A stretch of DNA of 64,000 bases from positions 62,001 to 126,000 of the forward strand of contig QVRM01001124.1 in NCBI GenBank assembly GCA_003439945.1. The letters run 5' to 3'. This DNA is from Dermanyssus gallinae. Its lineage: Eukaryota > Arthropoda > Arachnida > Mesostigmata > Dermanyssidae. The position numbers and the translations under genes are program-made. Below are positions 34,693 through 46,215 of the stretch, one piece after another (positions within the stretch are counted from its first letter, which is position 1; every line of letters starts with the position of its first letter). The notes under the pieces are model-generated. The model was not told the origin of the DNA and made no database searches. It was given only the letters and a program-made list of their open reading frames with translations.

Positions 34693-37600
34693 TATGCTGA
34701 CAGGAACAGAAAGAGAGATGCATCTCACTTACATAAGAAAGATACGTTAAATAGTTAGTGTTGCACAAACCAAGCAAAATGCTTAATTGTGTTTTGTCGC
34801 CGGCCTGCTTATTGTGATTGAGAGAGGAATGGAGGTGTGGATGCCAAAACGGGTAGGTTCATAAATGCGAGGCCTAGTCCTGTACAGTGTACACGATTGA
34901 TTATTACTGCAATCGCTAGAATCCTTACCGAAAGTTAGCGTGCTCGCACGACACCGAGCATGCCAACCGCAAGGTTTTGACAATTAGCACTACCGCTTAT
35001 TAGGTTGTTGGCACGCTTCACTGGGCCCGCCCGTCGTTGACTATGATGGTACTGCCAAACAACCGGGATTCAACAAATTTTACGGCTCATTTACGTAAAG
35101 AACTTCGTAGCTACGCGAATTTCCAGCATGGTAGTCTTCGCAGCAGTAAAGAGATTCACTAGCAGCAGCATCAGCCTCAATAACTTACATGCTGTGATTC
35201 GAAAACACTCCCGTGCGTTACGTCTTCTACAAGCCATATGTGTTGAAGCATAGGTGGATAAGGACGCCTTCGGGACTAATGTTCCAAGATGTTGGCTATC
35301 TGTCGCAAGTAGTCCCGAGCCACCGTTTGTTATTTATTACTGTTATTATGACTGGGGTAAATTACTAGACATTAGACACAACTCGTTTTTTATTGCACAT
35401 CGGCGGACTTCCGACCTTCTTGCTAGTCTGACTATAGACTGGACTGTTGGGCACATTGCGGTGTGGTGTGTGGTCATCGTAGCTGTCGCACTGGCCTGAG
35501 CACCTCACGCATCTACAACACATCTTCCAAGCATCGTGGCTTTTTTTGTTCGTGTTGCATTTCACCTGATGAAACTCGTGGGCTGCAAACGCTGCCGTTA
35601 GACGTCGATTGCTAGACGACCCAGCTGCTCGCCGGAGCGCGCTTCTCATCGCTTCCGTACTGTAGATTTCTATGTCGATTTCGTTTCGTTTCCCCCTTTC
35701 ACTTGATGGTGTAGGCCTCAAAGGTACTCGTCCTAGGTAAACCCCATCGTGACTAGAGTTCGTGTATCATTAGAGTCCCCCTGTCAAGGTTGAATGAACT
35801 GCTCTAGTTCTACAAGAACTAAATAACAACCAAAACCCGTTTAATGAAAACAAATATAACACTATCCAGTAGCTGTAGTTGGACTTTGCCTTTGCAACAT
35901 TTGCCTCCCTGTTGTATGGGTGTTATACAGAATGTTGCAATTAGTTCTACTTTAATCGTGAGAATGGCTGAGCGCGGTTTGTATTGACAACATTTGCGGA
36001 TTTTTAATTGTTTTTTTTTTGTTGCTCGCGTTGCTTCTCCCATTCTACTTTATACTTTTGGAAACTCATGGTAGCACTCAGCGTTATAGTGACCTCCAGA
36101 TAAGTAAACTTAAAAATGTATGCATTACGTTTAGCACGAAGAACGTCATTGTTTGCTAACATATTCGAAACTTCACTGCTACTCTCTGCCAGATATTTTT
36201 CAGACCTATCTCGTCCATGTAACCAATTAGTTTCTCCGACCCTTGTTTAATTCAAAAGGGCTCGATTACTTGTTTGCTCTCCGGCTTAGTCTTCTGCTTC
36301 ACTCGGCCAGGCAGGCCTCCTAACAGTATCCCAAAAAAATCAGCAGGGTGACTCTGTAGCCTTCCACTTGTTCCACAATTTCCATATCATTGTCGATGCA
36401 TACCCGTGTGTCCTTGTTAAAATGCACTTTAAACGATATAACAACCGATCTGTAATCGAGTAGTTTTAACTTCTCTATAATTGAGAGTTTTTCGGCGCCG
36501 GGTCAAGTAAGTAATTTTTACATAACGTATGAATGTGCAATCTATTTCCGCTTACATTTCGAACGTTCCTGTAGTTCAAACGATCTCGTCATTTGCGCTG
36601 CTTATAATTTTCGATATAAGCAGCTCGATTAAATTCGAAATTCTAGCTACGCTAGGTCTGCCTGATAAAGTCAACTCAAGGTTGACTTTCACTCTCTCAA
36701 TTAAAGTACACAAATTCCGTTGTAGGATGGACAATTTTGTGGGCGGCGGCTTGGCAAGCATGGATATGAATTACATAAATGACGTATGAGCTACTATCGA
36801 ATGAGTTTGCTATTCTCCCTAACTACTTCGACTCTCCAGGACTCGTCTAAGTGTTTCGGAGACGCATCTTCATACAACTCACACATACATCAAGCTTGGT
36901 GGTCAGGCGTTACTCATCCGTCGTAACGTTTAGTAACCGCAGAATGCATTGCAATTTAGAGCGCGCAAGCCTCAATTGGATTAGGCGATTTTCATGAATT
37001 TACTCAAGCCGTTCCTTGTCATGTCACTCTGAAGACCTTTTTAGATTCTATGTCTGCTATTAATTATAGTAATCAATTTGAACATTTTCCGGCTATAACT
37101 GGAAAACTGTCGAGATCGATTAGAGGGCGACTCCTTCTGGAGTGGTGTCGTCACGATTTGACCAACGTTCTTTTTTGATGAATTATATCATAGCACAGTC
37201 GCACCTATTTTGCGTCGTTTTTATCGTGTTCCTGTGCTTGGTCTTGCCGTTGTATTTATTATTATCCGAAAAACTAGGCACCATATTTGTATTGAGATAC
37301 TTATGGGTGTTGAGGCCGATAATATATACCATGATATACGATGTGCATATATACGTATGCAAATGCATATTGTTCATTAATTTTTGCTGTAGTATTTTGT
37401 ATGCGTGTTTCATTTTGACACAAATTGGCAAAATAAACAGTAAGCCGAGTAGGAACTTTTTGGTTCGCTTATTTTTTTGCATGTTCTTAGTCGGAGGTTG
37501 TTCTGTCGTAGCAAGATGCCGAACACCGAACATTTTTGTAATATATGCAACACATATTTTCTAATATATGGGGCGCTCTGCAACAGCTTTATCTGCGCGT

Positions 37601-39277
37601 TGGAAGCGTGATCCTTTTTTGCGGCAATACTTCTAGCAAAAGGACACGCTGTCATTGAACAAGTCACCCCATAGTTTTACAAGACCTACGTTATCTGTTT
37701 GAGGAAAAACTTGCATAAGAGGTGGTGTTTTGAGTTCTTATCGATGAATATATGAAAATTGCCACAGACTCTCCATAACGACTGTGATGTTAAAAGAACC
37801 CTCGTCATTTCGGATACTGTCGGCAAATGCTAGTGTATTGCCCTGACTAATGTCGCCGCTGTATTTCCCTCGTGGGATCTTGCAATGTTTTTCAAATGTC
37901 TATGATACAATACACCTTCTCTCTTTATGGGACGCTAGTGAATGAGATACAACATAAATATTACTTATTTTACGCACGTACTTAGTTCGACTAAAATAAA
38001 TAAATGATGCATAATACAAATAGATACATCAAAGCAGCCTCTGCGTAGTCTTCATCTCGATGGTTTTAAGCGCCGATTCGTGTGAATTGCAACGCCTTCC
38101 TCTCAATGACCCCCTTCTTTTTTGGAAAAAAATTAAGAAATCGCAGGGTGATTTGTGAGATGAATAAGCTGAGTGCTTCACCAGCGTGGCTCCACATGCG
38201 GCAAGAGGGACGGTGGGCTGGTGCGTTGTCGTGGAGAAGGAATTATCCCGCCCAGGAGGCGCCTTAGAGCTCTTTTTGGTAATCGCAGTGAAAACTCTAC
38301 CAGTTGCTCCTCACTATACGACCTCCAACGCCTGACGACTGCAAGCCCTGGGGCTTGGAGTCTCAAAATGTACCCAAGTCTAAACGCCCGTGACGAGTCT
38401 TGAAAATAAAGAAGATCGTCCTCCGTCGAATTTTGTTAGAAATTCTCGAGAAAGAGTCGCGTCTCTTCTTCGCCGTATGACAAATCACAAGTGTCCAATG
38501 AGGCAGCAGACCTTTTAGTGAGCTCGAGGTGGTTGTGCAGGATTTTGTGTGCTTGGTATCATATCTCACAGTCTTCTCTAGCGATGCATTGAACTAAGTT
38601 TGAGCTTTCGTCATTTGCAGTTTTTGTGCGAGCTTCGTGCTCGTTTGCTGCTTTTGAATGTCTGTTACCGGGTTCGTCACATAGATTGGCATGCTCAGTT
38701 TGAAAGCGAGGTGTGGGACTTCTTCATGGCAATGCCGATCATGGTCGATTGAAGCTGTTCGAAACGCTCTTGGGCACGTAAGTTTCTTCCTGGAAGCTGT
38801 ACAAGAGAACAATGCGCAGCCCAATTTTGGGTACGGCTGTTGTCGTACGAACATGTTTGTGCTCGTCATTTTCTCACACCGTTGTCTGTGGGAAATTCGA
38901 CTCGACTGTTCCACCGAAGCATCAACAAGGATGACGCGATCTGTCAGAATATAGTGGCAATAACTCGTACAGTGACACACTCTCCACTACGCGGGCAATT
39001 TTAAAAACTTTCCTAGGCTCCTAGACGCATAAATCGACCGAGTCGAGGGCGACTCGGTGCTACAGTGTTGCGTTGCCTCTCAGCGCTGCGACAAGATACG
39101 TACTGCGTCTGCGCAATGGCGGCGGAGAGGTCATTGTCCAAAAAAAAAAAGTTTTAGCATCAACTACAACAGCAACAATGACGCAAGACTTGTGGCGTCA
39201 GCAATGGCCGTATATATCGACGACACATGTAGCCTAAGAGACCGCGCGACAGTAGTCAACAACAGTGAAATCTTCTG

Positions 39278-39280
<3 letters not shown>
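34693..39280. other. Long gene-poor stretch
   Basis: No conserved gene or element recognised over about 4.6 kb. A hydrophobic 140-codon + frame (37142-37564) overlaps an open - frame and has no family signature. Frames at 36529-36789, 38173-38403 and 38594-38980 are likewise unassignable. Confidence 0.4.
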
Positions 39281-39358
<78 letters not shown>

Positions 39359-39363
39359 TATAT
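39281..39363. repeat. (TA)n microsatellite
   Basis: About 80 bp, ending in an AAATATA interruption. Confidence 0.97.
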
Positions 39364-39880
39364 ACGTTTTTTTGGTTCAATATAGTAAGGATAATAACGA
39401 CAACAGCAATTATAGGCTAACGAGGAGGTGTATCTAGATAGCAGGGGCTGTAACTAGGTCTGCCTCGTTATGTGCTAGCAAGAAGTGACAGATACAACGG
39501 CAGCAAGACAATGACGTCGGAATAGCAGTTATGAAGACAAGAATAGTAACAACGTATTCATAAACGAGTCGTTCCGCAAAGAGCACGTAGTAATTAACCC
39601 TAAGTGCGGTAACTAGCTAAGTAATAATTTCTAAGACGATGCATCAACATGAATGAGGCTGATCGGGAAGTAGGTGAAGGGAAGGAGGCGAGGAGGGGAT
39701 GGATTTGTGTTATGCGTTTTTTGCACTCAGATTTTCAATCAGTAGACTAAATAACTCCATCTTCCTCGTCTTGGCTAGAATGCGACATCTGTCTGTTGGA
39801 AAGAGAAGTCTGCTGTTGTGACTGTTTCACTAGCAGTTGTTTACATTTCGGTAGTGTTATTTCGGTATATACCCGTATAT
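39364..39880. other. No gene recognised
   Basis: Spacer with scattered AAC/ACA triplets, no coding signal. Confidence 0.4.
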
Positions 39881-39899
39881 ATCATGTTGTGTTCATCAT

Positions 39900-39937
<38 letters not shown>

Positions 39938-39976
39938 TGTTGTGTTCATCATCATCATATATATATATATATATAT
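39881..39976. repeat. Tandem duplication around (TA)n
   Basis: ATCATGTTGTGTTCATCATC followed by ATC(TA)n occurs twice in tandem. A third, diverged ATGTTGTGTTATG lies right after the adjacent retroelement end at 40013, so this motif brackets the insertion. Confidence 0.85.
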
Positions 39977-40012
39977 ACAATACGTTTGCACACTCGGCAG
40001 TGCTCGCCTATA
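39977..40012 (-). mobile_element. 3' terminus of the R2-like retrotransposon
   Basis: The - strand reads GGCGAGCACTGCCGAGTGTG followed by CAAACGTATTGTA, identical to the 3' end of the element at 3145-3694. Only about 36 bp are present and (TA)n lies on the 3' side, as in a severely 5'-truncated insertion. Confidence 0.8.
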
Positions 40013-40626
40013 TATAATGTTGTGTTATGTATTACTATCAGTGTATTGTTAGCTACTAGAGTGAGAGCGTGGTGCTCATGTAGGCTACAATGCAAGGCGT
40101 TTGCAGCACGATGCCCTCGCCTAACTGTCTATGATTAATAACACTCACCATAACAACGGGAGCGAGGGTGGTCACATAGCAATATTAATTAAAATAACAA
40201 CAACGATAAATATTACGATATATAACGATAAATTATTTGTCATCCTAACGACGAGTAGAACAAGGAAAAACAGTTGACGAGAAAAAAAACATGGATGGCA
40301 AGCGATCGTATGCCCTTCAACTTTGCGTTGTGTCCATTTAAACCAGCGGCGGCCGTGAAGTCAGCCATTTTACATTCCCGTCAGTCAATTTGATTCGTAC
40401 TTCTTCGACTACTGTTACCACATTTCCTTGATCAGCCGTTGGCAAGCACCTCAAATTCTACGGCACCAAGCACAACGCTTGGTAAACGCTGTTTTTGCGG
40501 GTACCGTATATACGCTCTCGGCTGTCTTCGCCTATACTAGGCTAGTGTGTTGCGGGCGTTTGACAAACTACAACAAACATAACAGCAACAACAACAACAA
40601 CAAAACACTTCAAATAATTTTAATCA
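40013..40626. other. No gene recognised
   Basis: Contains a short (CAA)n at about 40583-40602. Confidence 0.4.
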
Positions 40627-41731
40627 TACGGGGTGTTCTAACAGGAGCAAAAATTTAAATCAACTGTGATGAGCATAATCTAAAAATTCGAGAATCATTA
40701 CCGATTATTGGTGTTAAACAAAATCGACAGCTCGCTTAACGGAAAACATCACCGATGTTCCAGACCAACATATGGTCGCAACTCCGGGATCGTTCATTTG
40801 GCATTGTGCTCAAGAATGCTCAATATTTCAAGAAGCACTATGCAACGTAGTCTTCTTCATGTGTGCAAAATCCAGCTGACACAACAACTACAGGTTGTCT
40901 ATAGAGACGGGAATTTGTCAAATGGGCAATTCCGACTCGTTATTATTTTCACCAATATGAGGTATACCCGGCTCGTTTTATTACAAATGAGGCCTTATTG
41001 GCAACAAGGTGAAACTCGTGGACTGCAAAACGGAAGACTGCATGGCGGAGTTAGTGCAGAAAACGCCCTTCCTTCCAAGTGCAGGATTTCACCGACGATG
41101 CCCATTTTTACGTCGATAACTTTGTAAACAAGCAGAATTTGGAGTCACGAAAGTTCACACACATTTGTATGTGATCATAGTAATCCGAAACGTGCCACTA
41201 TTGTTGCGGATTTGGGCTATAGCCATTATTGAAACGTTTTTTTTTGTTCTTTCTAAAGATTCCACCAGTCATGCACAAACAGTCAATGGTGAGCAGTATT
41301 GGAATATGATAACCTAGTTGTTTGACACTCTAGTGGATGGTATAGATCTTAGGCATGTGACTTTGACGGGGCGATGCCACTTGCCGTACATTACATGAGA
41401 TAGTCACATTATTGCACAAAATATTCCCTGGTCGTAATCCCGTCGAGCTTTGAACTTCTTTCTTTGGGGTTTTTAAAGTGAAAAACGAGCGCACAACACA
41501 CTGCACGGAGATCCAGCTTTTAGTATTCGAAACCGTGATTGAAAATTTCGTGAAAAGAAATTCAAACGTGCCAGCAAAGCAAAGGAGGGCATTTTCCAGA
41601 CGTACTGCTGCATGCATAAGTTCCACATGCCTACTTTATGACTAAATCACAATTTTAGCTTCTATCGACTTTTCTGAAACTGTATTTTGTATGGAATATT
41701 AATTTTCCGTACTTGTTGGAGCATCCTGTAC
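40627..41731 (+). mobile_element. Decayed Tc1/mariner-like DNA transposon
   Basis: Imperfect terminal repeats: left TACGGGGTGTTCTAACAGG, right (reverse-complemented) TACAGGATGCTCCAACAAG. Inside, + frames give DDAHFYVDNFVNKQNLES, matching the first catalytic block (family SDEAHFxLNGYVNKQN) at about 41095-41150. An RRALNFFLWGF-like segment near 41450 matches the third catalytic block (LTPLDFFLWG) with the Asp lost, and a C-terminal HxHK-type end follows. The middle catalytic block is unrecognisable and stops are frequent, so it is inactive. Confidence 0.65.
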
Positions 41732-42242
41732 GAGAAGTGACACCATCACCATCACGCAAGCCGCTGATTGAAACATTGCCGCCCCTGCCTCCGTTAGCCG
41801 TATCTGCGCCCCATCCATGAGTATGTCTAGCCATCTAGGCGACTGTGTAGGAGGAACACACGTGTTGCTGTAGAGGCATATTCCGTATGCGACAGGCAGG
41901 TGGTGACGGCCATTCGCTCGGCTCACTTTGATACACTTGACGCATAAAGGCTTCGTCGTTTTCCTTTTCCTCTTCTTCTTCTTCTTCTTCTTTGTCGTCG
42001 TCGCCCTCGTCACCTTCGCCGTGGCGGTGTTCGGCTGCAGCAAACGCGACACGTCGACGAACGAGTCGACTATAACGCTGGTGGCGAAGCATCGGCGCAA
42101 TCGGATCGATCTATTTGTGCGGGATGTTGATCCGTACTATTTCCATCAGCATCATCATATCAAGATCATCATATCTTCATCATTGTCATAACGATTCATT
42201 CTCAGCATCGTTGATCATCATCGCACTCTGCGTGCCTCCATT
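41732..42242. other. Ambiguous open frames over a (TTC)n tract
   Basis: Frames on both strands stay open across CTTCTT triplets at about 41969-41993. No family recognised. Confidence 0.3.
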
Positions 42243-42406
42243 CGAGCCGGACCTTCATCCGTGCCGGACCTCCATCCGTGCCGGACTTTCATCCGTGCCG
42301 AATTTCCAGTCGTGCCGAATCTTCATCTGTGCCGAATCTCCATTCGTGCCTGGCCTCCATGCGTGTCGGACCTCCATGCGTGCCGAATTTCCATTCGTGC
42401 CAGACC
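42243..42406. repeat. 17-bp minisatellite, about 9.6 units
   Basis: Consensus unit CGTGCCGGACCTCCATC, repeated with substitutions (GAATTTCCAGT, GAATCTCCATT and others) but no change in unit length. Because 17 is not a multiple of three, the array cycles through all frames. At least two + frames remain open and give a 17-residue periodic peptide. Confidence 0.95.
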
Positions 42407-42548
42407 TGGGCATTTGGCAGCTGCCGGCGTTAGCTCACCTGAGATCGTGGGTCCAACCTGTCCGTTGGTGGTACCGGTCCTTCACATCGTTCTACCCGCT
42501 CGTTGTCCGCTACCTATTCCGGTAGCGTGTCGTTATCGCTGAGTGCCT

Positions 42549-42628
42549 ATTGGCATGCCTACGTCTGGACCTTTGTCTGGACCTACGGCTGTATCTACGT
42601 CGGGACCTTCGTCTGGACCTACGGCTGA
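42549..42628. repeat. Short tandem repeat, about 12/24-bp unit
   Basis: GGACCTACGGCT, CTACGTCTGGACC and CTTCGTCTGGACC recur over about 80 bp, with a composition like the neighbouring 17-bp array. Confidence 0.75.
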
Positions 42629-43576
42629 TGGCGGGCGAACGAGTGCGCGGGCAATCGAGGAAGCTAACAGTTGAGTTGATGGTGTTCCCCTATCCTCCTG
42701 GCGGGGTCTGTCTATTTGTCTGTCGGCATCGTAGTTAGCAAGTTTAGTAAACCTACTAGCTGACAGTACACCATACATATGTATGGAAATACCATACATA
42801 TGTCAAGGGGTAGCCCGTAGCTGCTGCGGCGGTGGCGGTTGGTTGATTGCTAGTATTGGTGCGAGGTAATCACGTATCGTAATCGTCGCAGTTCGCAGCC
42901 ATGGCGACGAAGTCGATGACGAGAAGGCGTCTGCCTACGCAGAGCTACGTACGATATATAGACGGGTGGACGGGTCGACGGGCGCGCAGCCAGGCGGTAA
43001 TCGTGTAGCGGGCGGCTAGCCGAGAACCGTTCTGATTTTTTTTCTATATATTTAAATTTTATTCAGAATACGAATGGAGCGACAATCGTGTCTGATTATG
43101 ACCCGAGCGCCGAGTCGCGTAGGGCTGGAGTAGTGCGGGGAACAAGTGACAGAAAGAACGCCACCAGAAAGGCGGGAGGAACTAACTAACGAACGAACCA
43201 ACAAAGAGCGGACGGACAGAGAGACAGACGGGTGAGCGAGATGAAAGGAGGAGGAAATAGTGTTCCTTCACGATGATCCTCAGTCGGAATGTTGTTGCGT
43301 TTGCTGCTGCTGCTTCTGGAGGTATCGCTAGCGCTGTGGCAGCTGCCATCGGGGTAGCTTTAATTACTGTTCTTGCTGGTATTACTTTACGACCATCGTT
43401 ACTCTTAGTACTAGCCACTACTAACTGGTGATAATTACTAGCATATATTACAACAACAACTACAACTACTACTACTACTACCACTACCATTGCGACTACT
43501 AGTTCTAGAACAATGTAGCGGCGATGAACTTACGCCAGGTAGGTTTTAGTATTCGTTGAGCTCGCGCCACTGACGT
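42629..43576. other. Intergenic; short ACT/CAA triplets
   Basis: (CAA/CTA)n at about 43451-43490; no gene recognised. Confidence 0.4.
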
Positions 43577-43912
43577 ATGTATGGTGGTCACGCGCGATTT
43601 GCTTTTGATCCTAGTGACAGCAACAACAGCAACAACAACAACAGCAGCAGCGGCAACAACATGATAGCCATCTGCGCGAGCAGCACCATCAATGGCAATC
43701 TAGCTTTTCGGTCGACTTGTGAAGACGAAGTTGACGCAAGCCGACTCATTGATGGTGGTAATAGTAATATTGATGGAAATAATGATCACCATGACGATGG
43801 TAATGATGATGAGGATGATGGTTATGGTGATGATGAAGAGGAAGATATGATCGTGACCAAACTGCCATGGCTACGACGGGCTAGCACTGATGATCGCTGT
43901 GGTTCGATCTGA
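43577..43912 (+). CDS. Candidate Asn/Asp-rich open frame, function unknown
   Basis: A 111-codon frame from ATG to TGA. It has an Asn/Ser-rich stretch near residues 13-28, a less biased middle (INGNLAFRSTCEDEVDASR), and a strongly acidic Asp/Glu-rich stretch near residues 65-95. It ends KLPWLRRASTDDRCGSI. The unbiased segments at the middle and end make it a better candidate than the pure repeat frames, but there is no conserved domain and no splice evidence. It may be a 5' exon or a chance frame through (GAT)n. Confidence 0.28.
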   Translation: MYGGHARFAFDPSDSNNSNNNNSSSGNNMIAICASSTINGNLAFRSTCEDEVDASRLIDGGNSNIDGNNDHHDDGNDDEDDGYGDDEEEDMIVTKLPWLRRASTDDRCGSI

Positions 43913-44384
43913 AACCCTCCGTCGATCATCCACCGTCCAATCTGTGCCAATATGCGTCTATTGAAGTATTCAACTCTCGATGTATCATCAATCAATCGTC
44001 TAACCCATCAATCATCTATCAATCAACAGCGAAACGGCTCACAGAGCTCACGGCTCCTTTGCATGTCGGCCTCGGGTCTTTGCCGGAATTTACGAACGGG
44101 CGAATCCCTTCGGCTCGTTCTTCTGTGTTTCGCTATTACCAACGTCTTCTTTCTCAATAGCCGGAAATAGGTAATAATAATACAATGCGTGAGCGCGAGC
44201 GATGGTAAGGGATAACTTCTGCGGCTTTCACGGCTGTTGGTGTTGTTGCTGTGGTAGGCGAGTTGAAAGGGGCGGAGAATTTCGGCGGAATCTCCCGGTG
44301 ACCGCGCGACACAGATCAAACTCGTTCGGGTTGACGTTTAACGTCCACAAGTTTGCTTTCGCGCTGCTGCTGGTGCAGCGTAAG
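43913..44384. other. No gene recognised
   Basis: Short ATCAATC repeats at about 43990-44026; nothing else identified. Confidence 0.35.
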
Positions 44385-44515
44385 ACGGACTCCATAAATA
44401 CAAATGTGCAACGGTGCGGCTCGAATCCGTGTGTGCACCTATGTGTCTCAAGGCGAGGTCGCGAGGCGCACGTGTATGCAACGACGATGCACCCACCACC
44501 ACCACGCCATGACTG
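44385..44515 (-). mobile_element. SINE-B copy, diverged, 3' truncated
   Basis: The - strand shows the SINE-B order: GCCTCGCGACC, CACATAGGTGC, B-box-like GGATTCGAGCC, then ACATTTGTATTTATGGAGTC. The tail CTTGGCTGAGAG is missing and the head is disturbed by a CCA/CAC insertion. Confidence 0.7.
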
Positions 44516-44929
44516 GGCTCAACGCCGGAGCGCGGTGTCGGTGCTGCACGTGTTATTATGCGCTTGTGTTTCTCGCTGGTAGCTAGAGTAGTGGAGTAGC
44601 AGCGATCGTAGGCGGTGGCCGTAGGTGAACTTGTAGTCGCCGGCGTAGCTCGAACTACGTGGCGGCCGCGGCTGCTACGGTAGTCGTCGTCTGCGGTAGT
44701 TGACTAAGAGTAGTTGTCGTCAACTATGCGGGAGTCGATGGCGATAGGGCGCTGGCTAGACAACCAAGGCGGGCAACCGGCGTCCGTCATCGCCGTGGCT
44801 GACCCGCGCTAGGAATGCTTACGGTGGTGGTGGTGGTGGAAGAAAGTATGAAAGAAAGAAAGAGCGAAAGAGCGAATCTGTCGATTGCCGCCTATTCTTT
44901 GATGCCTATTCGCTTGTTGTGCAATTTGC
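44516..44929. other. GC-rich spacer, no gene recognised
   Basis: CGGC/GTAG-rich sequence with short GGT and GAAA repeats. Confidence 0.35.
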
Positions 44930-45665
44930 TGCAACAGCAGTAACAACAACAGCAGCAGAGTCAGTAACAACTATTAGAGCAACAACAGCAACAACAACAA
45001 CAACAACAACAACAATAGCCTTAGTAACAATAATAGCAGCGGCAACTATAACAACGACCACAGCTTCAACAACAATAATAGCAACAGCAGCAGCAACAAC
45101 AACAACAACAAACACAATCGTCACAACAACAACTACAGCAGCTGCAACAATAACAAAAACTACAGCAATTGCAACAACAATAACTACTACTACAGCAGCT
45201 GCAACAACAACTACAGCAGCTGCAACAATAACAACAACTACAGCAATTGCAACAACAACAACTACTACTACTACTACAGCAGCTGCAACAACAACTACAA
45301 CAGCAACTACAACAGCAACTACAACAGCTGCAACAACAGTAACAACAACTACAGCAATTGCAACAACAACAACAACAACAACAACAACTACTACTACTAC
45401 TACAGCAGCTGCAACAACAACAGCAGCTGCAACAACAGTAACAACAACTACAGCAGCTGCAACAATAACAACAACTACAGCAATTGCAACAACTACTACA
45501 GCAGCTGCAACAACAACAGCAGCTGCAACTACAACAGCTGCACCAACAACAACTACAGCAGCGGCTAAACAACAACTATCAGAGCAACTGAAACAGCAAT
45601 ATCAACAACAACAGCAGCAACAACAACAACAACCACCACCCGATCAACTAAAACAGCAGCCGACA
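44930..45665 (+). repeat. Large CAA/CAG/ACT triplet array with higher-order structure
   Basis: About 735 bp of almost pure triplets. A composite unit recurs: (CAA)n, then ACTACAGCAGCTGCAAC or ACTACAGCAATTGCAAC. All three frames of the + strand are nearly open; one gives a 254-residue Thr/Ala run. The mosaic of CAGCTG and CAATTG variants implies unit-scale duplication, not simple slippage. Confidence 0.95.
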
Positions 45666-45970
45666 TCCGCTGTCTGTTGGTAGGCCAGCCGATGTGCATG
45701 CGTGTCTACGTGTGTTTGGATATGTGTATAGATGTGTGTGTCTGTCAGTCTGCACTGACGTTTAACAGCTAGCCAGCCGTCAGCCATGTGTTTGTATGCG
45801 AATGCGAATGTGTGAATGTGTGTGTGTGTGTGTTTGTTACTATGCCTGGCGAACTAGCTAGATTTCGTTTGTGGCAAGTGGAAAACGCCGCCACTGCTGT
45901 GCCATCAGCCACCAGTCAGTCACATCACACAGTATGATGACGGGTCGAAGGAGCAACGTCGGCAGGCCAT
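45666..45970. other. (GT)n and TGTGTG-rich spacer
   Basis: (TG)n at about 45817-45833; no gene recognised. Confidence 0.4.
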
Positions 45971-46215
45971 TGCCGCAGCAACAGCAACAGCAGCAGCAGA
46001 CGATTACGTACTACTATTGCTACCTAGCATGTGCCAAGGCAGTTGGCAAACAACATTGATGACGATAACAACAAAAACAACATACACCACCACCACGACA
46101 ACAACAACTACAACATCAGCAATAGCGGCAGCTACAACAACATCAGCAACAACAGCTACAACAACAGCATCTTCAACATCAACAACAACAACAGCAGCAG
46201 CAACATTTCAGACTC
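45971..46215 (+). repeat. CAG/CAA/ACA triplet cluster
   Basis: (CAG)n near 45975-45999 and (CAA/CAC/CAT)n at 46065-46203. Several overlapping frames are open only because of the triplets. Confidence 0.9.

Noticed and set aside
36240..36789. Possible decayed coding sequence on the - strand
   Set aside because: Several readable peptide pieces but no family match; could be chance.
37142..37564. Hydrophobic 140-codon frame resembling a membrane protein
   Set aside because: AT-rich sequence gives chance hydrophobic frames; no receptor or transporter signature, and the opposite strand is also open.
38594..38980. Possible transposase on the - strand
   Set aside because: Could not find any catalytic block or terminal repeat to support it.
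39881..40030. CRISPR-like direct repeats
   Set aside because: Two units separated by TA microsatellite in a eukaryotic genome; no spacer diversity or cas genes.
44919..45683. 254-codon Thr/Ala-rich frame
   Set aside because: Pure triplet-array translation; other frames are equally open, so there is no evidence of a gene.
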